Below, piece after piece: positions 1 to 10,485 of a DNA stretch of 40,356 nt. The notes below the pieces were generated by a model that did no database searches, was not told the origin of the DNA, and saw only the letters and a list, made by a program, of their open reading frames with translations. Source of the DNA: Tieghemiomyces parasiticus (Eukaryota > Kickxellomycota > Dimargaritomycetes > Dimargaritales > Dimargaritaceae); the NCBI GenBank assembly GCA_027575765.1, contig JANBPT010000369.1, positions 1 to 40,356 of the forward strand, written 5' to 3'. The first letter of the stretch is position 1. Each line of letters begins with the position of its first letter. Position numbers and translations under genes: made by a program.

Positions 1-146
1 TGTCCTGCTGACCTGGCTCAATGGCCAGGCCAGCCTCCAATATATTCCCCAAGTTCCCTGCCCCCAACACAAATCCTTCTTCAACCTTGTAACCAACTTA
101 TTCAATACCTACTATTTTTCTTAACCTATAAACCCCATTACAGATT

Positions 147-550
147 TGTGGTGCCAACACCCGCTTTGCCTCTTGAAGGCATCTGATGGGCATGTTAACA
201 TGGGGAAAGCAAAAACAATGGGCAAGCCCTTTGTGGGGGAGGCTAGGAATAAGGTTTAAGGTTATGCACCTTATGCAGGGGGATGTAGATTCTTCCCCTG
301 CTCACCAGTATAAAAGCAAGCCCATGCAGTTAGGCAAGGGCTTGCCAGCTATTTTTTCCATTGTATTTTTTGATTTGTCTTAGTAAAAACTTTATTTCTC
401 TATTTTCGTTGTCAACAAACCAACCATGGAACAATCCCATACTATTTACTTTTTGCCACTATTGTAAACAACCCCGTCACCCTGCTGTTAGGCCTAGACC
501 ATCATTGCATACGGCCTAACCAAAAACTCTGCCCAGGGCCCAGCACCACA
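147..550. mobile_element. solo LTR-like element with TSD
   Basis: This 404-bp element has perfect 8-bp inverted ends, TGTGGTGC on the left and GCACCACA on the right. It is flanked by the direct repeat GATT at 143-146 and 551-554 (AGATT on both sides if the last base is shared). It contains a TATA-like TATAAAA near 310. TG..CA ends with a short target duplication are the signature of LTR retroelements, and no internal coding region or second LTR is attached, so it reads as a solo LTR. The family is not identified. Confidence 0.65.
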
Positions 551-553
551 GAT

Positions 554-886
554 TGTTGTGCATGGGCTATGATCTGTCTCAAAAGGTAAGATGCAAATGA
601 GAAAAATAAAAAAAAGGAAAATTGTTGCGATTTTTATAGAAAAGAAGAAAGGTCAGAAAAAGCCATTGTTTATTCATAGGGCCCAACTTTGGTCCGTTTT
701 ATACTGGTTATTGGACGTCTTACTGACATCTGGTTATGATAAAGACAATAGGCTTTCCATTTTGTGACCAAAGGAAGATAGAGATATTGATAAACTTGGC
801 CTAGGCGTCACAAGGCTTTGGTTACGATCCTCTGTTGGTTGACATTGATAAAACCAGTTGTTGATTAGCTGCAGCTAACCACAACA
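554..886. mobile_element. solo LTR-like element, TGTTGTG..CCACAACA type
   Basis: The element starts TGTTGTGCATG and ends CCACAACA, giving 7-8 bp inverted ends. An internal GTTTATTCATAGGGC resembles the GTTTATT..AGG motif in the elements at 887, 31553, 31885 and 35695, so these form one diverged LTR superfamily. It begins at the right edge of the preceding LTR and the next element follows directly. No coding sequence was seen. A clean target duplication was not found. Confidence 0.5.
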
Positions 887-1319
887 AGTGGTACAGATAA
901 CCAGGTTAAAAAAGGAAAAACTAAGTGGCAATATTAGGAAACTAAAGAGACAGCAAGTGAGCAGACCTTTGAGTTGTAATATAGGTATAACTCAATTAGT
1001 AAGCACATGCAGACAGTGTTAAGGTTTAAACTTATAGTGCTGATGGCCCTAGAGCAGAAATCAAGATAGAACTGAAGTTTATTCTTTAGGTGTCAGTTTT
1101 GGCAATTTAAATAGTTGACTAACAATTAAAGTAGTTAAAATTGGCTGTGTAGTGTTGACTCAGGACAACTTCTTGTTAACAATGGTGCGGACTTGGCAAC
1201 AGGTCCATTGTAAGTGATAAAGTTGTTTTAGTCCTAACACAGACCCAATTTCAGAATAGATGGCAGTTGATAAAAGAGTCATGATATATAGTTGTGGTTG
1301 TGTGGGCCAGTCCACAACA
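887..1319. mobile_element. solo LTR-like element, copy 1 of the family at 35695
   Basis: This segment matches 35695-36133 along most of its length, for example TTGGCAACAGGTCCATTGTA in both. It ends with CCACAACA. Its 5' end is imperfect: the expected TGTTGTG start is missing, as if truncated at the junction with the preceding element. No open frame of note. Confidence 0.55.
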
Positions 1320-1321
1320 AC

Positions 1322-1740
1322 TATGATGAGGACACCTACCTTGGTGCCTTCTCCCTCTGTTTCTTCACCAACTTGTGATGTTTGTGGCATACCAATTGTT
1401 CACCAGGCTTGATAACCTTTTTGGATCTGGGTTGTGTATTAGTTTAATTTATAGACTACCATGCTTTCAACACAATTGCGTTTGCAATTATATCATGCCA
1501 GAGTTTAATACTGACTTGTTTCTGTCCCAGCAACCTCACATAAAAAGGCTGCCTATTCCCATTAAAACAACACCTGGAAAAATCACTTGTGATTACTCTA
1601 TATACCTTTTTACAACCAAAAACAACCTCTTTATATATTCCTTTTCATGGTTAAAACCTTGCTTTAATAGTGTTATCCTGCAACTGGTATTCCATGATTG
1701 TGAAGCCAAGCACAGGTTCTCATATTGAGGAGTTGTAGTA
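1322..1740. mobile_element. LTR-like element, TGTGATGAGGGCACC family, copy 1
   Basis: It begins TATGATGAGGACACC, a variant of the TGTGATGAGGGCACC start also seen at 33141, 36470 and 36880. All four share a 'TGTGGCATACC(A)ATTG'-type block about 60-70 bp in and a TATAAAA-like box roughly 215-270 bp in (here near 1540). The 3' boundary is a guess. The start abuts the end of the preceding LTR (1319). Confidence 0.45.
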
Positions 1741-1964
1741 GGTTTCACCTATACCTCCAATAAAGAAAGTCAGGAAAGGAACTGGATAACCTCTGGGAGA
1801 GGCCCAGAAGAGATGGAGGCCCAGTTGGGCTCTCCACCAATAGTAGTAGATCATTTATTGTAGCCCATAGTATATAAGTCAGACCCAAGTATGCAACACA
1901 GGGCCTGGCAATCTTTTCCTGTCTTCCTGTCCCATATTTCCATCCATTGGAATTGTTCTGTTAG
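1741..1964. other. AT-rich spacer, no gene seen
   Basis: No supported coding sequence or RNA gene. It probably includes the unresolved 3' part of the preceding LTR-like element. Confidence 0.4.
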
Positions 1965-2097
1965 TGTGGTGATTGAGAACCACCACATCAGATTATCCCA
2001 AGGTAAAGTCCAAGTCTACTATTTCAGAATCATAAATTCTGTGATAGTAGAATAGCCTTTTGGTTATGGTATCAGACTTGGGCCTAATATCAGCACA
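1965..2097 (+). mobile_element. 133-bp TG..CA hairpin element, copy A
   Basis: One of six copies of a 133-bp element (others at 29432, 31172, 33066, 38055, 38522). It starts TGTGGTGATTG, has an immediate GTGGT..ACCAC mini-hairpin, then a central stem (CTACTAT..ATAGTAG enclosing CAGAA..TTCTG) nested in CCAAGTCT..AGACTTGG, and ends CAGCACA. Flanks are GTTAG (1960-1964) and TTTAG (2098-2102), a 4-of-5 match to a target duplication. It has no coding capacity. Confidence 0.7.
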
Positions 2098-2319
2098 TTT
2101 AGTAAAGTCTAGTACCAATATTCCCTTCAGTTTGCTTATTGCTACATGTTGTAGATTTGATAAGCTTGGTAACTCCATCAATAATTATCCCATTCTTCTT
2201 TGTGTTTCAGATTTGGATACCTCCACTCCAACTGCATACATTTAAACTCCCTATACCGTGCTAAGGGTTCTTTTGAAAGTTGGACCAGCTATTCAATCCC
2301 TGTCCACTTTACATTTGTG

Positions 2320-2772
2320 TGTGGAGCCCTCACTTTGCTACCTCTCCTGAAGGTTCCTTATCACCTGATATACCCACCAGTATGTCTTGTTTAGGTAGAA
2401 TAACCTTGCCACTTCTGGGAATGGCCTCTGCAGGTTATCCACCACTGCCACTCATGCATAGAGGTACTCCTGTATAGCATGGGAACTTCCACTGTAGGGC
2501 ATGGGAAATCCTGTGTAGGTTTCCTCACTGGTTACACTTAGCCTACCCTGGCAGTAGCACTTTAGGCTACATTACCCTTGGTCATATGGTCTTGAGTCCA
2601 GCCTCCTAGAGACATTTAGCTGGCTGTCCTATTGTTCTTTAGATCATGTCCTTGAGAGACCATTGTTCTGTTCCTTTACAACCCTTGTCTTGCCATCCTG
2701 GATGAAGTGGTAGTAACTGCAGGCATTATCAATGACATTGTCACTTGGGTACTTACCTTCACCTTATATATA
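2320..2772 (+). mobile_element. LTR-like repeat, TGTGGAGCCC family, copy 1
   Basis: It starts TGTGGAGCCCTCAC and matches 37257-37710 closely over about 400 bp in the same orientation, including long identical stretches such as the one around ATGCATAGAGGTACTCCTGT. A TATATATA box lies near 2763. Shorter diverged relatives starting TGTGGAG lie inverted at 29930 and 30951. The open frame inside (2280-2477) is shared with the other copy but is short and unrecognised; I read the unit as an LTR rather than a gene, without certainty. Confidence 0.5.
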
Positions 2773-4329
2773 CCCTGATCACCTGCACTTCTATGTTCTG
2801 GGAGTGCTTCCCCTGCCTTGCCTCTGAGCACCCCTTTTGAGTTTCCCTTGGTCCTTGTGTCCCTTTCCTAGTCTAAATATTCTACCTAAATGAAGCTCCC
2901 CTTCTCTGCTTATTTAGATTGTGTTATAGGTTTCTGAAATATCTGACCTTAGGGTCTAATATATAGGTAACCTTCACGCGATTGTTGTGAATGCAGTCTC
3001 AATACCTCCACAATGACATAGTTTGCGGTAATTGGTATAAAAAAAGTGAAAAAATTGAATAAAATATCAAATTGGATCATGTATCTGTTGTTTTATTGAA
3101 GAGGTATGACAACCTTATACTCGTGAAGAGGCAAGCACAGAGAGGAAGGCAAGCATATGGATAATGGTGATGACAAAAAAAGGAATAAGCTCACGTGACT
3201 GCCTCTTTGAAGAAGTGATAACCCGTGATATGCATCACACAACAACGTAATTAAATGATATCCAAACCTGGTACAGAAATCTATGTAATCAAAATATTCA
3301 AATAGGAATGAAAAAAGGGAGCTTTTAGGCCCCGTGCACATCAGCTGTGTGAAGCCAACCCCAGCTTATGTGGTGAAAAATGGGACATAAAAAATACCGC
3401 CACTTACCCACCAACTATCCCCTATCAATCATATCTATATCTGGTTCTATTTAGTTATCCATATACCTTTTGGTGCAAGTATGCATAAGGCATGTACGCC
3501 AAGCATACAATTCCCGACCTCTGGGAGACACCTTCCTACCTAACGGACTTCTACAAAAATTTTATCGTCTATCAAAATTTTACTCACCAATACCAGCACC
3601 ACCTTGGATATCATTCCCCTATAGAAGGCCGATCAGCTAGGCCTGGCGAATAAAGAAGTCTTAATTTTAAATTTTAAGGAATACAATCTTAAGTTTGTTC
3701 TTCACCGTTTTACCACCTTAAATCGAAGCGTTGCCCGTGTGCATCTGCTAACTCGTCATCTTCCTCCGCCGCAGAGTCGTCCATGTACGTTTGCTCACTA
3801 CCGTTGTCATTCATTACCCTTCTCTTACAAAACTCCTAAATAACCCATAAAAAGAAAAACAGTCCTATTCCCTTTTAGTCCCCCATTCGAACCTTATATT
3901 ACCCTTTTCCCATATTCAAACCCGCCGACTTACACACGCTACCATGCCCTATTCGTCTGACATCCTGCCCGCGCATCACGTGGACTCTGACTCCCCTTCT
4001 AATATAAACACCACACTTTCACATCTCAAAGTTTATACCAGGTCATGACTATAACCTAAAAATGAAAATAGTTGGCTTTGTGGGGTTGGAGGCTACGATT
4101 GCCTTAAAATGACCTCACATCACGGCATGCACAAGGTGACGACCACCTGGCGACCTACTCACTACTTTTCCCCCATCTTAAGGTTGTTTATTGCACTTTA
4201 GGTCGACCAACTCCCCAATTGGTAAAAAAAGAGTCGAGTCTAAAGTCAACACATTGAATGACACCAGCAATGATAGACTACATCGACTAAAAGCTCAAGC
4301 TGGTTGATAAACCCACGGTGGTTAGAAAG
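2773..4329. other. spacer at the AT-rich/GC-rich boundary, no gene supported
   Basis: No convincing coding sequence on either strand. A TCACGTGA palindrome sits at 3191-3198. Composition shifts from AT-rich to the GC-richer core between about 3,500 and 4,300. The end adjoins the 3' end of FANCI (stop at 4330-4332, minus strand), so the last few hundred bases probably include its 3' UTR. Confidence 0.5.
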
Positions 4330-7300
4330 TCAAGAGGCCTTGCGTTTGAGCCCATCCGTAGTCACCTGGCCACTGCCAATCGGGTCGTCGTAGTCTTCCT
4401 CGTCGAGCAACAGCAAATGTGACAGGTCTTCGTCCTCGGTGCCTGCACCATGTAAGGCCTCTATATCCGTCAAATTGGCCCCGGCCGTCATTTCCGCTAC
4501 CTGGTCTGCCTTGATGCGCGCAATTTCGTCGTCAGCCTCATCCTCGTCGTCCGAACTCTCCAGCTGCTGCTGGATGATCAGGAAGTCGTGTGCCGTGCTG
4601 CGGCGAAGGTATTGAGTAAGATTGACCCGGGCCTGTGACGATAGCTTTATCACGTAGCGCTCGAATTGTTCTAGGGAGTACACCAGCTGCGGGATGAGCC
4701 GGGACTCCTTGACAATTTTGATTTTGAACTTGGCTGGCAGCAGGGCCTTAGGGGCGGTGGATGAGGACAATGCATTAGCACCATCGCCTCCAGGTATGGG
4801 TTTGCGTTTCTTGCGCTGGACCGAATCCACGGCGTCCTGGGTGTCCTTGGCCTGGAATTGGGGAATGAAATCGTAGAGATATTTGGAGAGCTCGCTGCCC
4901 ACCAGTTGGATGAGATTTGTCAGGTCCCGTGAGACACCGACCTTCTCGGACAGTTTGAGCCGCATCAAGTCGCCAAGCAGCTTGTAGGTATGTTGCAGGG
5001 CCTTCAGAAGCGGGACTGGAATGGAAGAAGGGAGGTACGTCTGTTCCAGTACCACCAGGGCGTGGATGGCCAGTCGGAGCCGGGCGAGGGCCACTGCCTC
5101 TAGACGCTGTAGGTCGGGAACTAAGGCGCCAGATGAAGGCGAACTGGCAGACGTATCGTCATCAAGAGGGAAGGCTTGAAAACGGGAGCGCATAAGAAGG
5201 TCGGGGAGAGGAGGAGGGTGAGGTTGGCATGAAATTAGAAACACGACCGCAATAGTTAAAGCGTCGTCAAGCAGAAAGCCCAGCCCTTATACGCGAGTGA
5301 AGTTCGGGCCTGTTAATTGACCAACCTCGTTCGAACGAAAACGTACCTTTAAGTGTGGCCAGTTGGTCCCGCAGCTGGGTCAGGGCCCAGTCGGCATCCT
5401 GGAGGTAGCGCGTAACCTGTTCAATGATAAACTGGGCGACGGCGGTCGAGGTTCGGTGGGTGATAATAGCGTAGCGCGGGATACCGTCGACTGGTTCAAC
5501 GTCCTCCCGGACCAGAAGATCGCCCAAGAGAGTGCGTAGATCATCCGCTAGCGCGACCACGAAATGACGCCCAGAGGAATCGGGGGACAAGCCGTTAAGC
5601 TGTGGCCCTGAGTCGCTGGACGGGGGCAGGGGAGGGTGGAGGGCACCAAAGAGGCGGAGTAGGGCCCGGACTATGGGTAAATCCTCCACAGGCACCTCAG
5701 TGCAGAATTTGTCGAGCCAGGCGGCCAGGTGCCGACGAGCGGATTCTGCACTTTCGACCTCTGCGTCAGACAATGGAGCTGCGGTCGTCTTTGTTGCCGA
5801 AGGGCCGGTCGTACTAACCAGGATCTCTAGACTGGTCAGCAGTGGAAGAAGATCACGATAGAGGGGAACATTTTCCGTCACAAATGCGACTGCCACTTGT
5901 TGGACAAGCTGTAGCATGGCAGCGAGGCCTTCCGGGCGAGGCCCAGTGGGCGGCATCATAGTCTGCGACTCCCGGGCCAGCAAGGCAGCCAGATCACGAA
6001 GGGCTTCGGAGCCAGCCCGAGCGATGCCCCGGAGAGATAGCGCAAACATGTCAACCACCAGGTGGACATAGCCGAGGGTTCGATCCCGCCCGCCGAACCC
6101 GACATCAGCCGTTAGGCGGCCGTGGGTGCCTATCCAAGGGATGAGGTAGGCACGAGTAAGAAGAGCGGCCAGGGAATTAAGAGCTGGGAGATCCCGCGTG
6201 ATCCCAGAAACCGCAGTAGACGAGGACGACGCTACCGGCCCGATCATGGCCTGCAGCTGCGCGTGAGCCATATGGAGCACACGGTACACGAACGGCAGGT
6301 GGTGGACGAGTTCGCTGGCCCCGCTGAAATCTTCGGCCCGTAGCCCGTCAGCAGGGAACAAGGCACCCAGGAGCTGTACCACGGTGTTCAGGTCGGCCAC
6401 GTGAGGGACAGTGGCAGGCCGCACGCCCTTGCGCACCTTGGCATTAACCAACTTTTCAATGGCCAGTTGACGTGCAGTGGCGTAACGTTCGTCGAGGGCT
6501 AGTAAGCTTCGCGCCACTGGGTCAGCGCCGCCCACGGCCATCTCGTGTTCCAGAAGGGCCTCGTACACACCGACCAGATGAGCGAGGACCGTACCCTTAC
6601 GTGTACCGGCCTGTGTCGCCGGGTTGAAATCCGCCCCGGCGTCTAGTCCGAAATCGTTTAGCTCCGACTGAAGGAGGGCGCCGATGATGGTTGCCAGGGT
6701 GGTCGTAAACTCGTCCAAGGGGACAGTGGAAGGGCCTTGGTCACGGAGGATATGGCGGTAAGTGCACAGGATGGCCTGTAGGAGCCAAGGGAGGGGCTCG
6801 CCAGGTACGTCGCCGTTGCCGGCGGCCAGTTCCACTCGGAGCGGGGGGATCGAGTTTGGCGGGGTGACCAGGTACTTGTCCAGCTGGGTGCGAAGCATTT
6901 GAAATACCCGATGTAGGACCGGCGGGGCCAACTCCGTCAGGCCTAGGAGAGCCGTCAGGCCCTGGTAGAGACGAAGGCGCAACGAAAGCTGCTGGGTCAG
7001 GCAACGTTGTAGCATACCGAGGATCTCCAATACAAGCGGAAGCTGATCTCGGCCGCCGCCATTGCTGTACCCACTATTTCCGTTGGAACCCGAGCCAGTC
7101 AGCGAGGCTAGGAACACCAGGAGGCCCATCAGGGCCACCTGACGGCCCTCAAGGTCCCGGCTAAACATGTGCTTACGCAGAACTAGCATCAGGTGGTCGC
7201 AAAACCCACGGTCGTGGCGAGCGAGGGGTAGAATGACGGTCATGATTCTCTCGGCGACGTCAGGGGCCAGGGCAGCCAGACAGTTGGTCAGTTCTTTAAA

Positions 7301-9115
7301 CCGGGGCAGGTAATCGCTCACCAGGGTCTCAGGGAGCTCGGCCACCAGATCACCTAGCAGCCGCGTGCATAGGGCGGTGCTTTCGGCCCGAAATTCGATG
7401 CGGGACATGACCTGGTCAAGTATGTCAGGGCGGACCATCCGGTGGGCACTAAATACATTGTGGAGCGTGGCAATGCCCAGTGTAGCCAGGGCCTCTGTCT
7501 CGCTGGGTAGCGCTGGACCATCCGGATCGACAGATTCGACGTGGTAGTTGGCAATGGCAATGGCATGCGCTAGGATGTCCCGCACGGGCCGTTCCTTAGT
7601 TTTGACAGTGAAAAAGGCTGGAGCGGCGCCGCTCCCGCCCGCCGCGTCGATCAGAGCAAGGGACAATTGGATGAGGCCTGGGATGGTCTGGTCCCACCCG
7701 AGAGTGGTGTCACTGGCGAGCCGGGCAAACGTTGCTTCCAAATTGCCGCCCGCAGGGGCAGGTGAGGATGGTGAGGACGCTAATAATGATGGAGTGAGAA
7801 TCTGGCGTTGGCGCACTTGGTTGCGGTAGTGCGTCGCGATTTTCGCCCGCAACAGATCGATGACCACGAACTCGAATCGGTGAATCTTGGACACAGCCAA
7901 CAGCGTGGACAGGAAGAACGGACTTAGGCGTGCAGGGCTCGTTACTTTTGCCAACTTGAGGAGTGCCTGGCCCAGAGCTTGGTCCTGCTTCACGGCGAAG
8001 CTGAGGTGCACTAGGACTACACTCTCTGCCCGGCGGAGCTTGCCGATGGTCAGGTGCGGTCGACCAGCACCGGAATTTTGCCGTATCCCAGTGGCCGCTT
8101 CATCTGTCATCGCTTCGAGCTCCTCAAAAAATGCCAGGAGCCGCGACAGGATCGTGCGGCCCTTACCCTTTTTGGCAAACAGCAACAGCTGGTACACGAG
8201 AGGTGGTATCTCTTCCGCTTCCACTGTTCGTAGGACCTTGAATACCTTATTGATGAATACATCGAGCTGGGTATTGCTGAGTGGCAGGTCGCGGAATACC
8301 GATACCAGCCCGAGGTTGAGCGTCGGATGCCACGGGTGAGCACAGATCTGGCCAATGAGGGCGTCGCGTACATCTGCGCCGCAGGTGAGTCCTCTAAAAT
8401 CCTCCGCCACTTCGGAATCACTGATGTCTTCCAAGACGGACAGGGCCTGGAGTAGATTCGGGGCCACCTCGAGTGCGGCCGGGTTAAGCGCTACAAAGCC
8501 TTGAATCTGGGTGACCAAGCCGGAGGCCAGGCTCAGGGTGGTGCCCGGTGTAAAGTACCGCACCTCAGTACTCAGCAGGTCGGCCACATCCCGGTGATAG
8601 GCCTCGTCCGGTCGACCTACACCTGAACGGGCCCCCAGCAGTTCCGCGTACACAGTAGCCACCACGGCATCGTACGCTTCGGCGCGAGTGACCAACCGGG
8701 AACCCTGTAGCAAGGCCCGGAGGAACTCTATGCCTTGCTTTGCGCGGTCGTCCGACCGGAAGTACACTCTAATGACTTCGGTCAGCTAAGCAAAGTGAGG
8801 GGGGTAGTTTGATAGGGAATGATCAAGAATCCATCTAAGGGTTTTAGTTGGAGGCTGCCTAGTGACTTAACCCATCGAGCGGAGCAGTACAAGAGTCTCG
8901 TCCACCACGGCTGGTACTGCAGAAGGGGAAATTAAGCAGCGCAGACAGCGATAGCTCATGCCTAAGCAGGCTGACCCCATTCCCCTCTCTATGCTATCGT
9001 GCGCACCTACCTGGGCCGCTTCGTAGTACTGCCAAAATTCGGCCCAGCCTTCAAGGTCGGTTGGAGACGGCAAAGTACCGGCGGAGAGGTGGCGCAGGAA
9101 GGCGGTGGACGTCAT
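4330..9115 (-). CDS. FANCI: Fanconi anemia group I protein (FANCI), four exons
   Basis: FANCI pairs with FANCD2 to form the monoubiquitinated clamp of the Fanconi DNA crosslink-repair pathway in the nucleus. Recognition rests on family segments I know: IPPLVYQLLLFAKKGKGR followed by LAFFEELE, LRKHMF in the ubiquitination region, DADWALTQL, and the C-terminal block LIPQLVYSLEQFERYVIKLS, VNLTQYL, STAHDF. Model exons on the minus strand: 9115-9007, about 8916-8872, 8766-5347 and 5174-4330. All three junctions are phase 1 (donors GTGCGC, GTTAAG, GTACGT; last intron 172 nt). This gives about 1,472 residues, somewhat longer than the human protein (about 1,328). The small second exon is the least certain part; its acceptor may be 6 nt later. 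The tail is acidic (SSDDEDEADDE) and ends with a basic LKRKAS. The lysine of LRKHMF (codon 7172-7174, about residue 583) aligns with the ubiquitinated human lysine; the Ser-Gln cluster after it is absent. Confidence 0.93.
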
Positions 9116-9972
9116 GACCCAAAGTCGACGCCACCGAGTTAGCTGTGGGGAGTAAGTAAGCGTAGGAGCGTTGGTAACAAAGCCGCAATGTCAGAATGGA
9201 AGACGGAGTATACAATTCTAGAGCAAGTCCCGGACGTCTAGGCATCATGGCTCAATGGTGTTCAATGAAGAGCAAGCATACATCTGCCTGTATGCCGATA
9301 CGCGACATGCGCATGGTGTAGTAGCCGCTATCAAGCTTCGGCAGTTAAGTCTCCGCTCGGTTGCACACTCTTCATGCGTGCCCTAACCAACCATCTGCTG
9401 CGGTAAGCTGGTAAAAAGGCAACCCTTCTGCCCGCTTAATCACGTGACTGTACTTAGGCCAGCTCAATGGCTTTAAACCTCGAATGTATCAAACGCTAGG
9501 CTGCACGACTCTTGGAGATGGTTTCTGCCTGAGGTCGAATAGCGAACAGTTTCCGCAGAGGATTTCCGCAAATCCGGTGAAGGAACTAAGGGGCCCTATT
9601 TCACCCCCTCCCTTTTTCCACATTGACCAGACCACCTGCCTCGTGTATGTAGGAAGCGGACGGGGGTGACGCTCGCCTGCATAAGCCCATTACCAGTAGA
9701 ACAGATAGAGTGGACCTGACCAAAGTTTCCGCGGCCTTCCCTATCGCCGAGACCCCCGGGCCACGGTGCGAATCTCCCTCCTACCCCCCCCCCTCCCGCT
9801 GCAGGGTGGTCGCCCTGATCTCCTTGAAGGCACCAAGACTCATCCATCTCGATCTTTATTCCCGATTTCCACCCTGACTCCACGCTATTTGGCAACGCTG
9901 CAAGCTGTTTTCATTTGACTCAATATCCTACCCGTTCTCTATACCTCTTTGTCCCCTTTAACAACAATTAAC
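9116..9972. promoter_or_regulatory. divergent upstream region shared by FANCI and the DUF1909 gene
   Basis: This 857-bp region separates two outward-facing genes. It has a TCACGTGA palindrome (9440-9447), the core of bHLH/Cbf1-type E-box sites, a 10-C run at 9784-9793, and a CT-rich leader just before the plus-strand ATG at 9973. No coding sequence is supported. A regulatory role is inferred from position. Confidence 0.5.
9440..9447. promoter_or_regulatory. TCACGTGA palindromic E-box
   Basis: A perfect 8-bp palindrome in the FANCI/zinc-finger divergent promoter. The same octamer is at 20178-20185 in another divergent promoter. CACGTG is the known core for Cbf1/USF-type bHLH factors; use here is inferred. 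Confidence 0.4.
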
Positions 9973-10485
9973 ATGGGTAACGTAAGTGATTGCGATACCA
10001 AGGGGCAGTGGCTAGCCTAATTCGTCGAAATTGGGTAATCTCCGGCCGGGGCTCCTGCTACCTTCGTCTGCGGGATCATTTGTAGCACCTTATGGGTGTC
10101 TAGAAACGCCCATGCGGACGGCCCCAAACAGCTAAGCTTGCGACGAGACTATGCCTGTCGTCCTGGTTAACCTGCTACTTAAACCGCTGTACTCACCCCT
10201 GGCGCTACTACGCAATACTATTCCCTACGACCCTCACCCTATACCGACTCACGGAATGTGTCTTAGGGTGCCAAAGCTGCTATGCGCCGCGAGCGCGCCG
10301 CCAAGGATGGCGCTAACCGTAGCGGCAGCCAGCTAAAGAAGAACGAAGCCGCCAAGACGTACAAATGTAAGGTGTGCATGCAAATGTTTCTGCAAACCAT
10401 GCGCCCCAAGGCCCTCCAAGAGCACGCCGAGAACAAGCACAACAAGAAGCTTGAGGAGTGCTTTGATAATGTGCCCGTGGCCTAA
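9973..10485 (+). CDS. small DUF1909/4F5-type zinc-finger protein (ZNF706-like), two exons
   Basis: The first exon is only nine bases (9973-9981, Met-Gly-Asn), followed by GTAAGT. The intron runs 9982-10266 and ends CTTAG; exon 2 is 10267-10485. The joined product is 75 residues beginning MGNGAKAAMRRERAAKDG, which is the typical fungal start of this family. The N-terminal half is the basic 4F5/SERF-like segment. A single C2H2-type finger follows (C37, C40, H56, H61) in YKCKVCMQMF..HAENKH. The family is conserved from fungi to animals (ZNF706) but its biochemical role is poorly defined; nucleic-acid or chaperone-like roles have been suggested. A start at the exon 2 methionine would lose the conserved MGNGAK start, so the spliced model is preferred. 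Confidence 0.88.

Noticed and set aside
2280..2477. short frame shared by both TGTGGAGCCC repeats as a possible gag start
   Set aside because: The frame is kept in both copies, but it is short, ends at the same stop, and shows no gag motif; the repeat looks like an LTR with a TATA box downstream.
7887..8339. 150-codon plus-strand frame inside FANCI
   Set aside because: Antisense shadow of a confidently identified gene, with low-complexity Arg/Ser content.
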